A stretch of 64,000 nucleotides of DNA from an uncultured bacterium (GCA_903888485.1 CAISTS010000032.1:248001-312000), one strand, 5' to 3'. Shown: positions 1-9,926, counted from the first letter of the stretch. Notes: generated by a model from the letters alone, not told the origin. Program-made: numbers and translations.

Positions 1-705
<705 letters not shown>

Positions 706-728
706 TTATGCGCCCCTGGAACTCGAAA

Positions 729-768
729 GCTCCGAGGCTTCTTCCCTCCCCACCCCACAACCTCGAGC
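729..768. ncRNA. Stem-loop with conserved C-rich loop, copy A (candidate RNA element)
   Basis: GCT at 729-731 and CGAGG at 733-737 pair with CCTCG at 761-765 and AGC at 766-768, with one bulged base. The 23-nt loop is C-rich on the plus strand and G-rich on the ccrM strand. Nearly the same loop, on a different but still perfectly paired stem, occurs at 34704-34743. On the minus strand this segment would lie in the ccrM 5' leader; on the plus strand it would be an antisense RNA. Which strand is transcribed cannot be told from sequence. Confidence 0.3.
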
Positions 769-851
769 CTTGCGGCTGAGCGTTTTGGGCGGGACTTCCC
801 CTATGCAGGCCCTTTTTTGCGCCATCCTCGGGACAGCGGGTCCTGATGGAA

Positions 852-948
852 GAATCATACGAATCAATCACTTATGATTGATTAATAAAGTAGTTAATGA
901 AGACTGGGAAGGCCACTACATGTTGAGTCGCCGAGACTCGCGGGACTC
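852..948 (-). promoter_or_regulatory. ccrM upstream region with five GANTC sites, a palindrome and a near-CtrA box
   Basis: GANTC (the expected CcrM target) occurs at 852-856, 861-865, 925-929, 935-939 and 944-948. Bases 862-870 and 875-883 form a perfect 9-bp inverted repeat with a 4-nt loop. Two TTAA half-sites at 882-885 and 894-897 are 8 nt apart, against 7 in the CtrA consensus. The segment lies about 200-300 bp upstream of ccrM in the 462-bp gap before rnhB, and the rest of that gap is described in neighbouring entries. Control of ccrM by CtrA and by methylation is established in Caulobacter; its presence here is inference. Confidence 0.55.
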
Positions 949-999
949 CACCCGTTGTGCGCGGCGGGGTAGCGCGGGAATTTTTTCTGAATTTTTTTG

Positions 1000-1099
1000 T
1001 CCCCTCCCCTGCAAGGGGAGGGTTAGGGAGGGGTCGCTTTAGGGAAGATCATGCGAGCGCAACGACCCCCTCCTGACCTCCCCCTATTCAAGGGAGGAA
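1000..1099. repeat. Inverted pair of intergenic C/G-rich palindromic repeats
   Basis: Two copies of one short element face each other at about 1000-1038 and 1060-1099. Read outward from a GCGACCCCTCC or ACGACCCCCTCC start, each runs through a CTCCCC block and a short spacer into a complementary AGGGGAG or AGGGAGG block. The first can fold as an 8-bp stem of CCTCCCC type around GCA. A third copy lies between nrdA and nrdB. They look like REP-type extragenic repeats just downstream of the rnhB stop codon. Confidence 0.55.
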
Positions 1100-1107
1100 T
1101 AAAGACT

Positions 1108-1818
1108 TCATTCCGCCGCCTGCGGGTCGAACATCTCGATCTGAGTCGCGTCGACGCCCGCGAGTGCTGCGCGCACGGGCGCGAAGGAGCGGCGGTGATG
1201 CGGCGTCACGCCCATACGCGCCATGCCTTCATAGTGCGCGCGCGTGCCGTAGCCGACGTTGGTCTCCCAGCCGTAGCCGGGATGCGCCAATGCAAGGTCG
1301 TGCATGATGCGGTCGCGTGTGACCTTGGCGACGATGGATGCGGCGGCGATGGACAGCGACTTACCGTCGCCTTCGATGATGGTCTGCACTTCGCACGTCA
1401 TGGGCGGTGCGCGGTTGCCGTCAACCAGCGCGAGGGTGACCATGCGCCCCAGCGCATCGACGGCGCGGCTCATGGCTTTATAAGTGGCGTTCAGGATATT
1501 GAGGCTGTCTATCTCGTGAACGTCGGCCTGGCCGACGCCGATGACCGCCGTGCCGCAGCCCAGCAGTAATGCGTAGAGCTCTTCGCGCCGTTCGCGCGGC
1601 AGCTTTTTGGAATCGTCCAGACCCTGGCGTAATTCCTTCGGCGTCTTCTTGAGATCGAGGATCACCGCCGCCGCCACGACCGGTCCCGCCAGCGGCCCGC
1701 GCCCCGCTTCATCGACGCCGGCGACGATGGCTTGGGGCAGGCGCTTCAGAACCGCGCGCTCGAAACGGAAACTTGGCGGCACCTTCAGTCCTTCAACGGC
1801 GTGCTGGCGGCGCGCCAC
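1108..1818 (-). CDS. rnhB: Ribonuclease HII
   Basis: This enzyme cuts the RNA strand of RNA-DNA hybrids and starts removal of misincorporated ribonucleotides. The 236-residue product has the usual length for bacterial RNase HII. The signature VDEAGRGPLAGP at residues 35-46 carries the first two metal-binding acids (D36, E37), and the later LVDGN and AAASIVAKVTRD segments supply the rest of the active site and a conserved serine/lysine region. The chosen ATG makes the gene overlap the end of the peroxiredoxin gene by 34 nt, which suggests co-transcription. ccrM follows downstream on the same strand, separated by 462 bp with its own regulatory region, an arrangement known from other Alphaproteobacteria. 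Confidence 0.95.
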   Translation of the reverse strand: MARRQHAVEGLKVPPSFRFERAVLKRLPQAIVAGVDEAGRGPLAGPVVAAAVILDLKKTPKELRQGLDDSKKLPRERREELYALLLGCGTAVIGVGQADVHEIDSLNILNATYKAMSRAVDALGRMVTLALVDGNRAPPMTCEVQTIIEGDGKSLSIAAASIVAKVTRDRIMHDLALAHPGYGWETNVGYGTRAHYEGMARMGVTPHHRRSFAPVRAALAGVDATQIEMFDPQAAE

Positions 1819-2324
1819 TTCTTCACCGCCTCCAGCGTGTTCGGAACATGTCCGTCGGGACTGAGGGAAGTGTAGGTAAAAACAACCTTGCCATTCGGCG
1901 CGATCACGAAGGACGTGCGGTTGGCGAAGGAGAAGAGCAGCGCCGACTCATAAGCTTTGATGATCTTGCCGCCCTCGTCCGAGGCCACCGGAAACTTGCT
2001 CTGGCAGGCGCTGGTGGAGAACTTCGACAGCACCGCGATGCTGTCGTTGGAGATGCCGATAACCGTCGCACCCAGGGCTTTGAACTCCTCGCTCTTCTCG
2101 GCGAAATTCTGCGCCTCGATCGTGCAGCCGCGCGTGAAGGCCTTGGGGTAGAAGAAGATCACTACCGGGCCGTTCTTCAATTCCTCGGCGAGCGTGTAGG
2201 TGAACTCCTTGCCGGCGAGGGCAGCTTGCGTGGTGAACAGCGGGGCATCGGTTCCGGTGCGGAGCGCGGCGCTGGCGGGCACGGCGAACATGCCGACCAC
2301 GACAGCTGCGAAAAGGCGGATCAT
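1785..2324 (-). CDS. Exported peroxiredoxin of the AhpC/TSA (BCP/PrxQ) type
   Basis: The 179-residue product begins with a typical signal peptide (hydrophobic residues 3-18, ending ASA-A near residue 20), so it probably acts in the periplasm. Residues 60-67 fit the peroxiredoxin motif PxxxTxxC, with peroxidatic cysteine C67. C107 is a plausible resolving cysteine. The family reduces hydrogen peroxide and organic peroxides using thiols. Most BCP relatives are cytosolic, so the leader is the unusual point. The start overlaps the moaB stop by 4 nt, and the gene sits in a minus-strand run from the AI-2E permease to rnhB. The electron donor is unknown. The DsbD-like protein at 9927-12008 could supply reducing power to the periplasm, but that link is speculative. 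Confidence 0.85.
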   Translation of the reverse strand: MIRLFAAVVVGMFAVPASAALRTGTDAPLFTTQAALAGKEFTYTLAEELKNGPVVIFFYPKAFTRGCTIEAQNFAEKSEEFKALGATVIGISNDSIAVLSKFSTSACQSKFPVASDEGGKIIKAYESALLFSFANRTSFVIAPNGKVVFTYTSLSPDGHVPNTLEAVKKWRAASTPLKD

Positions 2325-2857
2325 TTTTTAATGTGCTCCTTCAGACGCGGCATGAGCTCGACAAAATTGCAGGGGCGGTGGCGTGCATCGAGCTGGAATT
2401 TGAGAATCTCGTCCCAGCCGTCGCGGCAGGCGCTGGGCGATCCCGGCAGCGCGAACATATAGGTGCCGTTGGCCACGCCGGCGGTGGCGCGGCTTTGCAC
2501 CGTCGATGTGCCGATGCTTTTCAAACTGATCCAGCGGAAGAGCTCGCCGAAGCCGGGTATCTCTTTTTCCCAAACCTGTTTGAAGGCTTCGGGCGTCACG
2601 TCGCGGCCCGTGACGCCCGTGCCACCCGAGGTGATGACGCAATCGACGGCGGGGCTGTCGATCCAGCGCTTGAGCGTCGCGGCAATTAAACCAACGTCGT
2701 CTTTGATGATGGCGCGCTCGGCGAGCTTATGACCGGCGGCGGTCAGGCGCTCGGCCAGCGTATCGCCCGAGGTGTCATTGGCGGGCGTGCGCGTATCGGA
2801 CACCGTCATGATGGCGATGTTGATCGGAATGAAAGCCCGTGTCTCGTCGATGCCCAT
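2321..2857 (-). CDS. moaB: Molybdenum cofactor biosynthesis protein B
   Basis: The 178-residue product belongs to the MoaB/MogA family, which binds molybdopterin and, in MogA-like members, adenylylates it before molybdenum insertion. The nucleotide-binding signature TSGGTG is at residues 76-81, followed by GRDVTPEA, and the C-terminal PGSP segment is also typical. It begins with an ATG 27 nt past the uracil-DNA glycosylase stop and ends in a 4-nt overlap with the peroxiredoxin gene. No other cofactor genes (moaA, moaC, moeA) are in the window, so it works with genes located elsewhere. MoaB and MogA are hard to separate by eye; moaB is preferred for its length and N-terminus. Confidence 0.9.
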   Translation of the reverse strand: MGIDETRAFIPINIAIMTVSDTRTPANDTSGDTLAERLTAAGHKLAERAIIKDDVGLIAATLKRWIDSPAVDCVITSGGTGVTGRDVTPEAFKQVWEKEIPGFGELFRWISLKSIGTSTVQSRATAGVANGTYMFALPGSPSACRDGWDEILKFQLDARHRPCNFVELMPRLKEHIKK

Positions 2858-2884
2858 GGCGTGCCCCCGTTGAACTTACCTTAG

Positions 2885-3694
2885 CTAATTCGGGCCGCTC
2901 TCGCCGAGTTTTTGTTTGATGGCGAGCAGGTCGCGCCAGGCCATTTTTTTCTGCTGCGGCGAGCGTAGCAGATACGCCGGGTGGAAAAGCGCCATGCACG
3001 GCACGGGACGCGCGAGTCCCGGCGTCTCGTAGTCGAACCACTGGCCGCGCAGGCGTGTGATGCCTTGCGGCTTGGCCAGCAGCGTCTTGGCGGCAAGGCC
3101 GCCGACACAGACCAGCACCGCGGGGTCCACCAGCTCGATGTGGCGCACGACAAAGGGCAGACAGGCGGCGATCTCTTCGTCGTTGGGCGCGCGGTTGCCG
3201 GGCGGGCGCCAGAAGACGACGTTGGTGATGTAGGCGGACTCGGCGCGCGTAAGTCCGATGGAGCCGATCATGCGGTCCAGCAGCTTGCCCGAGACGCCGA
3301 CGAACGGCAGACCTTGACGGTCCTCATCCGCACCCGGCGCTTCACCGACGAACATCACGCGCGCCTTGGGATTGCCGTCGGCAAAGACCGTGCGGCTCGC
3401 GAACTGCTTGAGCGCGCATCCGGTGTAGGCTTCCACCGCGGCACGCAACTCTTCGACGGTATGTGCGGCCGCTGCGAGATGCGCTGCCGTGGCGTCACCA
3501 ATTGGCGCAGCGATAGGCGCAGGCGCCGGTGTCGCGGGAACGACCTGCGGCGGCGCGACCGGACGCTCGGTTTTCGGTGTGGGCGCTTTCGCCTGGACTT
3601 GGGTGCGGTCGATGGGCACATCGCCGATGGCCTCGTCGACACCGGCTTCGATGTACCAGCGCAGCAATGCGGCGGGATCGAGGTTCTCGGACAT
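2885..3694 (-). CDS. Uracil-DNA glycosylase, family-4-like variant lacking two Fe-S cysteines
   Basis: This enzyme removes uracil from DNA as the first step of base excision repair. Residues 117-133 carry motif [17 protein letters not shown], and HPAYLLR at 238-244 is the second active-site motif. The first 80 residues are a Pro/Ala-rich low-complexity arm. Family-4 enzymes normally bind a [4Fe-4S] cluster with four cysteines. Here the first is Y90 and the third is W162 (in VFWRPPGNR), while C93 and C178 remain, so a normal cluster is unlikely. This substitution pattern appears to be usual in alphaproteobacterial relatives. It lies 4 nt downstream of the AI-2E permease gene and probably shares its transcript. 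Confidence 0.9.
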   Translation of the reverse strand: MSENLDPAALLRWYIEAGVDEAIGDVPIDRTQVQAKAPTPKTERPVAPPQVVPATPAPAPIAAPIGDATAAHLAAAAHTVEELRAAVEAYTGCALKQFASRTVFADGNPKARVMFVGEAPGADEDRQGLPFVGVSGKLLDRMIGSIGLTRAESAYITNVVFWRPPGNRAPNDEEIAACLPFVVRHIELVDPAVLVCVGGLAAKTLLAKPQGITRLRGQWFDYETPGLARPVPCMALFHPAYLLRSPQQKKMAWRDLLAIKQKLGESGPN

Positions 3695-3698
3695 GACG

Positions 3699-4757
3699 TC
3701 AGATCAGGCGGCGCGCGGTGAGCTCATCTTTGAGGTAGGCGTAGTAGATCGGCGCGGCGATGAGGCCCGGAATCCCGAACGCAGCTTCCATGAACAGCAT
3801 GGCCAGCAGGAGTTCCCACGCCCGCGCCCGAATGCGCCCGCCGATGATGCGCGCGTTCACGAAGTACTCGAGCTTGTGAATGATCACCAGGAACGCGAGC
3901 GAGCCCAAGGCGACAAAGGGCGAGACCGACAGGCTGACGATGATGATGACGGTGTTGGAGATGAGATTGCCGAGGATCGGGATCAAGCCGACCAGGAAGG
4001 TCACCGCGATCATGGTTTTCAGCAGCGGTAGTTGGATGCCCATGGCCGGCAACACGCCGACGAGGTAGATGCTGGTCAAGATCGTGTTCAGCGCCGAGAT
4101 GCGGATCTGCGAGAAGACGACGTTGCGGAAAGCCCCCGAGAGCGTGCTGACGCGCGCGGCAAGCGCACGCGACAGTGGGCGCGCCTCGCCGTCGCCGACG
4201 CCGCGGTAGAAGGCGACGATGCCGCCGATGATCAGCCCGAGCGCGATATGAAACAGCATCTTGCCGACGTCCTGGCCGAGCGCGCCAAGCTGGCCGGCGT
4301 GCTCACGCAGCCAGCGGGCGGAATAGCTCTCGATGTCCTGCAGGCTCGCGGGGATATAATCCTGGGCCCAGATCGGCATCCGTTCGCGTGCGGTGGCGAC
4401 GACATCGGCCATCTGCTGCAAGAGCACGATGACGCTGTCGGAACCGCTGGTTAGCAGCGAGAGAATTTGGATCGCGCCCAGCCCGAGGCCGACCGCAATC
4501 AATGAGGCGAACAGCGCAAGCACGAGGGCCTTGCCGACGCGGCGCGTGAGGCCAAGGGTGCGGAACACCGGCACGGCCGACTGCACGATCAGATAAATCA
4601 GCATGCCGCCCAAGAGGGCCGACAAAATACCAAGGTACAGGATGAGATAAAGGCCGACGGCGGCGATGATCAGTGAAGCCGTGTCCACCCGCTCCGCGTC
4701 GACTTCGGTCGGCGGGCGGATGATGGGCGGCTCGGAATTGGTGAACATCGTCGTCAT
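3699..4757 (-). CDS. AI-2E family transporter (PerM/YhhT type permease)
   Basis: The 352-residue integral membrane protein has about eight hydrophobic segments. Residues roughly 25-60, 75-100 and 170-190 form early helices, and a dense cluster follows from about 225 to 340. The [13 protein letters not shown] segment is typical of this family, and the C-terminal [17 protein letters not shown] stretch is also characteristic. Family members are proposed to export autoinducer-2 or act as Na+/H+ antiporters, and the real substrate is rarely known. The ATG at 4757 opens the minus-strand group that continues through the glycosylase, moaB and peroxiredoxin to rnhB. Nothing nearby points to quorum sensing, so the name should be read as a family label only. 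Confidence 0.88.
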   Translation of the reverse strand: MTTMFTNSEPPIIRPPTEVDAERVDTASLIIAAVGLYLILYLGILSALLGGMLIYLIVQSAVPVFRTLGLTRRVGKALVLALFASLIAVGLGLGAIQILSLLTSGSDSVIVLLQQMADVVATARERMPIWAQDYIPASLQDIESYSARWLREHAGQLGALGQDVGKMLFHIALGLIIGGIVAFYRGVGDGEARPLSRALAARVSTLSGAFRNVVFSQIRISALNTILTSIYLVGVLPAMGIQLPLLKTMIAVTFLVGLIPILGNLISNTVIIIVSLSVSPFVALGSLAFLVIIHKLEYFVNARIIGGRIRARAWELLLAMLFMEAAFGIPGLIAAPIYYAYLKDELTARRLI

Positions 4758-4809
4758 GGGCGTATTCTAGAATGCTCGCCCGCTGCCGTCGCCATCAATG
4801 AAGCTAGGA

Positions 4810-5121
4810 TTAAGCCTGCGTCGGCGCTTTGGCTTCGGCGGCCACGGCGGCTTCGTGGGCGGTCAGAATGCGCTCGGCGGCAAGGGCTTTCTTGTAGAAC
4901 CAGGCGCTGATCCAGAGCACCAGCGGCACGGCCAGCGCGCCCGAGAGCTGCAGGAGGAGGAGCACGTTGTTCTCACCCCAGCGCGTCGGCAAGAACCCTA
5001 ACGCCTCGGCCATTTCCTCGATGATGCGGATGACACCGAAGCCGGCGACGGCGATTAGCACACCTAATGTCCCGGCGAACAGGATCGTGGTCATGATCGC
5101 GATGAGCAGAGGGTTCTTCAA
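4810..5121 (-). CDS. Small two-helix membrane protein of unknown function
   Basis: The 103-residue product starts with a hydrophobic helix (about residues 5-32), followed by an amphipathic stretch and a second helix (about 53-75). It ends in an Ala/Lys/Glu-rich cytoplasmic tail. I do not recognise a family. It sits 52 nt upstream of the AI-2E permease on the same strand and is the first gene of the leftward group, opposite ETF-QO. Codon use resembles its neighbours, which supports a real gene. It could be an accessory subunit of the permease, but only the position suggests this. Confidence 0.6.
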   Translation of the reverse strand: MKNPLLIAIMTTILFAGTLGVLIAVAGFGVIRIIEEMAEALGFLPTRWGENNVLLLLQLSGALAVPLVLWISAWFYKKALAAERILTAHEAAVAAEAKAPTQA

Positions 5122-5342
5122 AGGCCGGTCCTGGTGGCTTGGGGTGGTCTCTCGGAACTAGGTGGGGGAGTTTTTGCCCCATGCAAGGGGGCGAGGCAAG
5201 TCGGGAGATGGCGGCGGCGGCGGGACAGAATCACCGAAGCCCTTGGAGAACCCGCGCCGTAAGAGTATACGTAAGCAATTGATACAACGGGGGATTGGCC
5301 TTGTGCCCGGCGATGCCGGCGGGGCCCTTCAAGCGGGGGTCG

Positions 5343-7001
5343 ATGAGCGAGCGCGAGGCAATGGAGTTCGACGTGGTCGTCGTCGGCGCCGGCCCGGCCG
5401 GCCTGTCCGCCGCCATCCGCCTGAAGCAGCTGGCCGCGGCCGGCGAACAAGACATCACCGTGTGCGTCGTCGAAAAGGGCTCCGAAGTCGGGGCCCATAT
5501 TCTGTCGGGCGCGGTGATCGACCCGATCGCCCTCAATGAGCTGATCCCCGACTGGAAGGACAAAGGCGCGCCGCTGAACACGGCTGTTACAGACGACCGC
5601 TTCATGTATCTGACTGAAACCGGGTCGGTGCGTTTCCCGAACATCCTGATGCCGCCCTTGATGAGCAATCATGGCAACTACATCGTCTCGCTCGGCAACG
5701 TCTGCCGCTGGCTGGCGACCCAGGCCGAGAGCATGGGCGTCGAGATCTATCCCGGCTTCGCCGCCGCCGAAGTGCTTTACGACGACAAGGGTGCGGTGCG
5801 CGGCGTGGCCACCGGCGACATGGGCATCGGGCGCGACGGCGAGAAGACCGACCACTACGAGCCCGGCATCGAGCTGCACGCCAAGTACACCCTGATCGCC
5901 GAAGGCGTGCGCGGCTCGCTCGCCAAGGTGCTGATCGCGCGTTACGACCTCGCCAAGGACAGCAACCCGCCCAAGTTCGGCATCGGCTTGAAAGAGCTGT
6001 GGGAGATCGACCCGGCCAAGCACAAAGCAGGCCTCGTCATGCACACCATGGGCTGGCCGCTCGACAGTTCCACCGGCGGCGGCTCCTTCGTCTATCACGT
6101 CGAGAACAACCAGGTGGCGGTCGGCTTCGTCGTCCACCTCAACTACAAAAACCCTTACCTCTCGCCCTTCGATGAGTTTCAGCGCTTCAAGCACCATCCG
6201 GCGATCAAGCCCATGCTGGAAGGCGGACGGCGCATTTCCTACGGCGCGCGCGCCATCACCGAGGGCGGGCTGCAGTCGGTGCCGAAGCTGACCTTCCCGG
6301 GCGGCGCGCTGATCGGCTGCGCCGCGGGCTTCGTGAACCTGCCGCGCATCAAGGGCAGCCACAACGCCATGAAGTCCGGCATGCTCGCCGCCGAAGCCGC
6401 TTTCGCCGCCGTGAAAGCCGGCCGTTCGCACGACGAGATCACCGACTACGGCGCGGCCTTCAAGAAGAGCTGGATCTATAAAGACCTCAGGCGCGTGCGC
6501 AACGTGAAGCCCTTGTGGAGCAAGCTCGGCCTGCACATGGGCCTGTTCTTCGGCGGCATCGACATGTGGATGAACCAGCTCGGCATCGGGTTACCGGTCA
6601 CGCTCAGCCACGGCAAAGCCGACGATGCCCCGCTGCTGCCGGCCGCGAACGCCAAGCCGATCGCCTATCCCAAGCCCGACGGAAAGATTTCCTTCGACAA
6701 GCTGTCCTCGGTGTTCATCTCGAACACCAACCACGAGGAAAACCAGCCCGTGCATTTGAAGCTCGCCGATCCGACCATTCCGATCGCGGTCAACCTGCCG
6801 CTGTGGGCGGAGCCGGCGCAGCGTTATTGCCCCGCCGGCGTGTACGAGGTTGTCGATAACGACGCCGGGGGCGGAAAACGCTTTCAAATCAATGCGCAGA
6901 ATTGTGTCCACTGCAAGACGTGCGACATCAAGGACCCGAGCCGCAATATCACCTGGACCGTCCCGCAAGGCGGCGGTGGTCCCAACTATCCCAATATGTA
7001 A
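5343..7001 (+). CDS. Electron transfer flavoprotein-ubiquinone oxidoreductase
   Basis: ETF-QO passes electrons from reduced ETF, loaded by acyl-CoA and amino acid dehydrogenases, to ubiquinone in the inner membrane. The ATG at 5343 gives 552 residues, the normal family length, and a start only a few residues before the FAD-binding VVVVGAGPAGLSAA fold (about residues 11-24). An in-frame ATG at 5295 would add 16 unconserved residues and has no better ribosome site. The C-terminal region has a cysteine-bearing YCPAGVYE segment followed by NCVHCKTCDIKDPS, the [4Fe-4S] ligand region. The membrane-binding stretch lies in the middle of the chain. The gene stands alone on the plus strand, divergent from the small membrane protein, and etfAB are not in the window. 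Confidence 0.95.
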   Translation: MSEREAMEFDVVVVGAGPAGLSAAIRLKQLAAAGEQDITVCVVEKGSEVGAHILSGAVIDPIALNELIPDWKDKGAPLNTAVTDDRFMYLTETGSVRFPNILMPPLMSNHGNYIVSLGNVCRWLATQAESMGVEIYPGFAAAEVLYDDKGAVRGVATGDMGIGRDGEKTDHYEPGIELHAKYTLIAEGVRGSLAKVLIARYDLAKDSNPPKFGIGLKELWEIDPAKHKAGLVMHTMGWPLDSSTGGGSFVYHVENNQVAVGFVVHLNYKNPYLSPFDEFQRFKHHPAIKPMLEGGRRISYGARAITEGGLQSVPKLTFPGGALIGCAAGFVNLPRIKGSHNAMKSGMLAAEAAFAAVKAGRSHDEITDYGAAFKKSWIYKDLRRVRNVKPLWSKLGLHMGLFFGGIDMWMNQLGIGLPVTLSHGKADDAPLLPAANAKPIAYPKPDGKISFDKLSSVFISNTNHEENQPVHLKLADPTIPIAVNLPLWAEPAQRYCPAGVYEVVDNDAGGGKRFQINAQNCVHCKTCDIKDPSRNITWTVPQGGGGPNYPNM

Positions 7002-7148
7002 CCCGCCAAAGATGTAACCCGAGGCGGGAACCGGGGCTCATATACTGGGGTTCCAGCGTGTGCCTTCGGCGGTTAAACTAACCGTTCGTTCCCGCGCCCC
7101 TGAACTCCCGCGTCGTATTTCCCGCGCCGCCAAAGGGATAGAGAGCCC

Positions 7149-8936
7149 ATGACCGAAAGCAGCGTTCGTTCCACGATCGATTCCTGGGTCAAGCCGGTGG
7201 GCTGGCCCCTCGTGCTGCTGATCGGCGCCGTCATCGCCGTGGCCATCGGCGCGGCCATCAGCGGCCTCGGCACCACCGCCCTGGCTGTCGGCGGCGACGC
7301 GCCCAAGGCCGTCAAGGTTCAGGCCGCAGCGCCGCCCAAGCCTGCCGATGCCGGCCTCGCCGGCGCGTTCCTCTCGGGCCGCCACGCCGAGATCAACTCC
7401 CAGGGCGGTCTCGCCGTCGACTTCTACAACCGCGTGACCGAGCTCGACCCCGCCAACGTCGCGCTGCTGCAGAACACCTATTTCCTCGCCGTGCAGAACG
7501 GCGATTTCGACACCGCGATTCCGGCGGCGCAGAAGGCCTATCAGAGCTCGCCGCGCCGCGGCATGGCCGGCGTGCTGATCGCCATGGATCACATTAAGAA
7601 AGGCGAATACGCCAAAGCGCTGACCTATCTCGAGAAGACCCAAGGGCAGACCATGAACAGCTTCGCCATGCCGGTGATGCGCGCCTGGGCCCTGGCGCCC
7701 ACCGCGCCGGCCGAGCAGGCGCTGGCCGAGCTGGAGCCGCTCAGGAGCTTCCAGGACACTGGCAACATCGTCGATGCCATGAGCGGCTTGCTCAACGAAT
7801 TCTACGGCAAGAAAGACGCCGCGCTCGTGAACTACGACACGCTGGCGCTGCGCATCGACAACGAGCGCTTCTCGACCTTGCGCGTCGTCGCCGAGGGCTA
7901 TCATCGGCTCGGCCAGGACAACAAGATCAAGGGGCTCTTCGACCGCTTCGAGAAGACCCATGGCACTTCGCCGACCATCCAGGCTTATGCCCAGGCCATT
8001 CCGACCTCGCCGGTCAAGAGGATCACGGCCGTCGGCGGTATGGCCGAAGCCATGTTCGCCGCCTCCGAACTCCTGCTCATGAACGATCCCAATGAGCTGC
8101 GCGCCCAGGTCGCGACCGCGTACGCCCAGACCGCGCTGTTCCTCGATCCCAACATGGATATCGCGCGGCGCTTCATCGGCTCGACCTTGGCGGCGCGCAA
8201 TCGCTACAGCGCATCGAACGAGGTGCTTTCGAAACTGAAGAAGAATGCCGTCGGCTATTACGACGTGCAGATGCAGATCGCCGACAACAACGTGCGCCTG
8301 CAGAAGCCGCGCGACGCCCTGGTGGTGCTGCAGGAAGTGCTGAAGGACAAGCCGCAGTGGAGCGAAGTCCATGTCGCCATCGGCGATATTCAGCGCAATG
8401 AAAAGAAATACGGCGAGGCCGTGGCCTCCTACGACAATGCCCTCAAATTCTCCCCCGACGGACCTCAGAACTGGGCGATCCATTATTCGCGCGGCATCGC
8501 GCACGAGCGCGCCAAGAACTGGGACGCCGCCGAGGCCGATTTCAAAAGGGCGCTGGAACTCCGGCCCGACGATCCGAACGTGCTCAACTACCTCGGCTAC
8601 TCCTACCTCGACCGCGGCGTGAAGCTGGGCGAAGCGCGCAAGCTGATCGAAGGCGCCTATAAACAGCGGCCCAACGACGGCTATATCATCGATAGTTTTG
8701 GTTGGGCGCTTTTCATGAACGGCGAATACGATCTCGCCGTGCAGAATCTGGAGAAAGCGGTTGAATCCGCGCCGTCGGACGGCACGATCAACGAGCATCT
8801 GGGTGATGCCTATTGGAAAGTCGGCCGGCGCAACGAGGCGCGCTTCCAATGGAACCGCGCGCTCAGCCTCGAGATCGAGGAACCGCAGCGCGCCACGATC
8901 CGCACCAAGCTCGAACGCGGCCTCGCCCAGCAGTAA
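7149..8936 (+). CDS. Membrane-anchored tetratricopeptide repeat protein
   Basis: The 595-residue product has one N-terminal membrane segment (about residues 20-42) and then an Ala/Pro linker. The rest is helical repeats, best visible from about residue 390 onward (for example the block with YSRGIAHERAKNWDAAEADF and the NVLNYLGYSYLDRG block). TPR arrays usually bind other proteins, so a periplasmic or membrane scaffold role is likely, though the partner is unknown. Only 3 nt separate its stop from ispE, which indicates one transcript. A TPR gene directly before ispE is common in Alphaproteobacteria. The ATG at 7149 is preceded by AGGGATAGAGAG, a good ribosome site. Confidence 0.85.
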   Translation: MTESSVRSTIDSWVKPVGWPLVLLIGAVIAVAIGAAISGLGTTALAVGGDAPKAVKVQAAAPPKPADAGLAGAFLSGRHAEINSQGGLAVDFYNRVTELDPANVALLQNTYFLAVQNGDFDTAIPAAQKAYQSSPRRGMAGVLIAMDHIKKGEYAKALTYLEKTQGQTMNSFAMPVMRAWALAPTAPAEQALAELEPLRSFQDTGNIVDAMSGLLNEFYGKKDAALVNYDTLALRIDNERFSTLRVVAEGYHRLGQDNKIKGLFDRFEKTHGTSPTIQAYAQAIPTSPVKRITAVGGMAEAMFAASELLLMNDPNELRAQVATAYAQTALFLDPNMDIARRFIGSTLAARNRYSASNEVLSKLKKNAVGYYDVQMQIADNNVRLQKPRDALVVLQEVLKDKPQWSEVHVAIGDIQRNEKKYGEAVASYDNALKFSPDGPQNWAIHYSRGIAHERAKNWDAAEADFKRALELRPDDPNVLNYLGYSYLDRGVKLGEARKLIEGAYKQRPNDGYIIDSFGWALFMNGEYDLAVQNLEKAVESAPSDGTINEHLGDAYWKVGRRNEARFQWNRALSLEIEEPQRATIRTKLERGLAQQ

Positions 8937-8939
8937 GGC

Positions 8940-9833
8940 ATGACGACGACAACGAACGTGGGCGGCGGGGTCAGCATCGCCGCTCCGGCGAAAATCAATC
9001 TTTGCCTGCATGTACTCGGCAAACGCGCCGACGGCTATCACCTGCTCGACTCTCTGGTCGGCTTCGTAGGCGTCGGCGACGTCATCGCCGTTGCGCCTTC
9101 CGCCACGCTCAAACTCGCCATGACCGGGCCTTTCGCCGGCGCGCTCGCAAACGAGGGCGATAACCTCGTCCTGCGCGCCGCACGTCTTTTGCAACAGCGC
9201 TTCACCGTCACCTCCGGCGCGAATATCACGCTGGTGAAGAACCTGCCGGTCGCTTCAGGCATCGGCGGCGGCTCAGCCGATGCCGCCGCGGCGCTGAAGG
9301 CGCTCGCGCAGCTTTGGCATGTGACGCCCCATTTCACCGACGCCGAGATCGCGAAGACTCTCGGCGCCGACGTGCCGGTATGCCTGGCCGGCATTCCGGC
9401 TTTCATGGCCGGCATCGGCGAAGAGATCGCGCCGGCACCGCATTTGCCGCCCGCGTGGCTGCTGCTGGTGAATCCTGGCGTGCCGCTCCCCACGCAGTCC
9501 GTGTTCGGTGCGTTGGCTGGACGTTTTTCAGCACCCTTGCCGCGCACCGACCTCGCAGGGCTCGAGAACGCGGAAGCCCTGGCGAAGGTTTTGGGCACGC
9601 TGCGTAACGACCTCACCGCCCCCGCCTGCGAGATCGAACCGGCCATCGCCACCGTGCTCAAAGCGCTGGAGGGTACAGGCGGCTGCCTGCTCGCCCGCAT
9701 GTGCGGAAGCGGGCCCACCTGCTTTGGGTTGTTCGCATCGGAAAAAGCCGCCCAAAGCGCCGGCGCGGCGATCAGGCAGACTCATGCAGGCTGGTGGATC
9801 GCTGCCGCGCCGTTACTGACGGGACCATCGTAA
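8940..9833 (+). CDS. ispE: 4-diphosphocytidyl-2-C-methyl-D-erythritol kinase
   Basis: IspE phosphorylates the 2-hydroxyl of CDP-methylerythritol with ATP in the non-mevalonate (MEP) isoprenoid pathway in the cytosol. The 297-residue chain has the GHMP kinase layout. The substrate-binding PAKINLCLHVLGKRADGYH segment is at about residues 16-34, the glycine-rich ATP loop PVASGIGGGSADAAA at about 103-117, and the C-terminal GSGPTCFGLF motif near residue 260. Length matches the family. It follows the TPR gene by 3 nt and probably shares its transcript. No other MEP-pathway gene is in the window. Confidence 0.95.
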   Translation: MTTTTNVGGGVSIAAPAKINLCLHVLGKRADGYHLLDSLVGFVGVGDVIAVAPSATLKLAMTGPFAGALANEGDNLVLRAARLLQQRFTVTSGANITLVKNLPVASGIGGGSADAAAALKALAQLWHVTPHFTDAEIAKTLGADVPVCLAGIPAFMAGIGEEIAPAPHLPPAWLLLVNPGVPLPTQSVFGALAGRFSAPLPRTDLAGLENAEALAKVLGTLRNDLTAPACEIEPAIATVLKALEGTGGCLLARMCGSGPTCFGLFASEKAAQSAGAAIRQTHAGWWIAAAPLLTGPS

Positions 9834-9926
9834 CTGCTTGATTTCGCCCACTTCGCCCCACGGGGTTGTGACCGCAGCGCACGTTTTGTGAGTTGATTCA
9901 CCCTCCACCTGGCATATCTTCGCCTC

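Noticed and set aside
882-897. Full CtrA box in the ccrM promoter
   Set aside because: The TTAA half-sites are 8 nt apart, not 7, so it is listed only as a near match.
7038-9194. Long minus-strand open frame opposite the TPR gene
   Set aside because: It is a shadow caused by GC-rich codon use; it has no recognisable domain, while the plus strand encodes a clear TPR protein.
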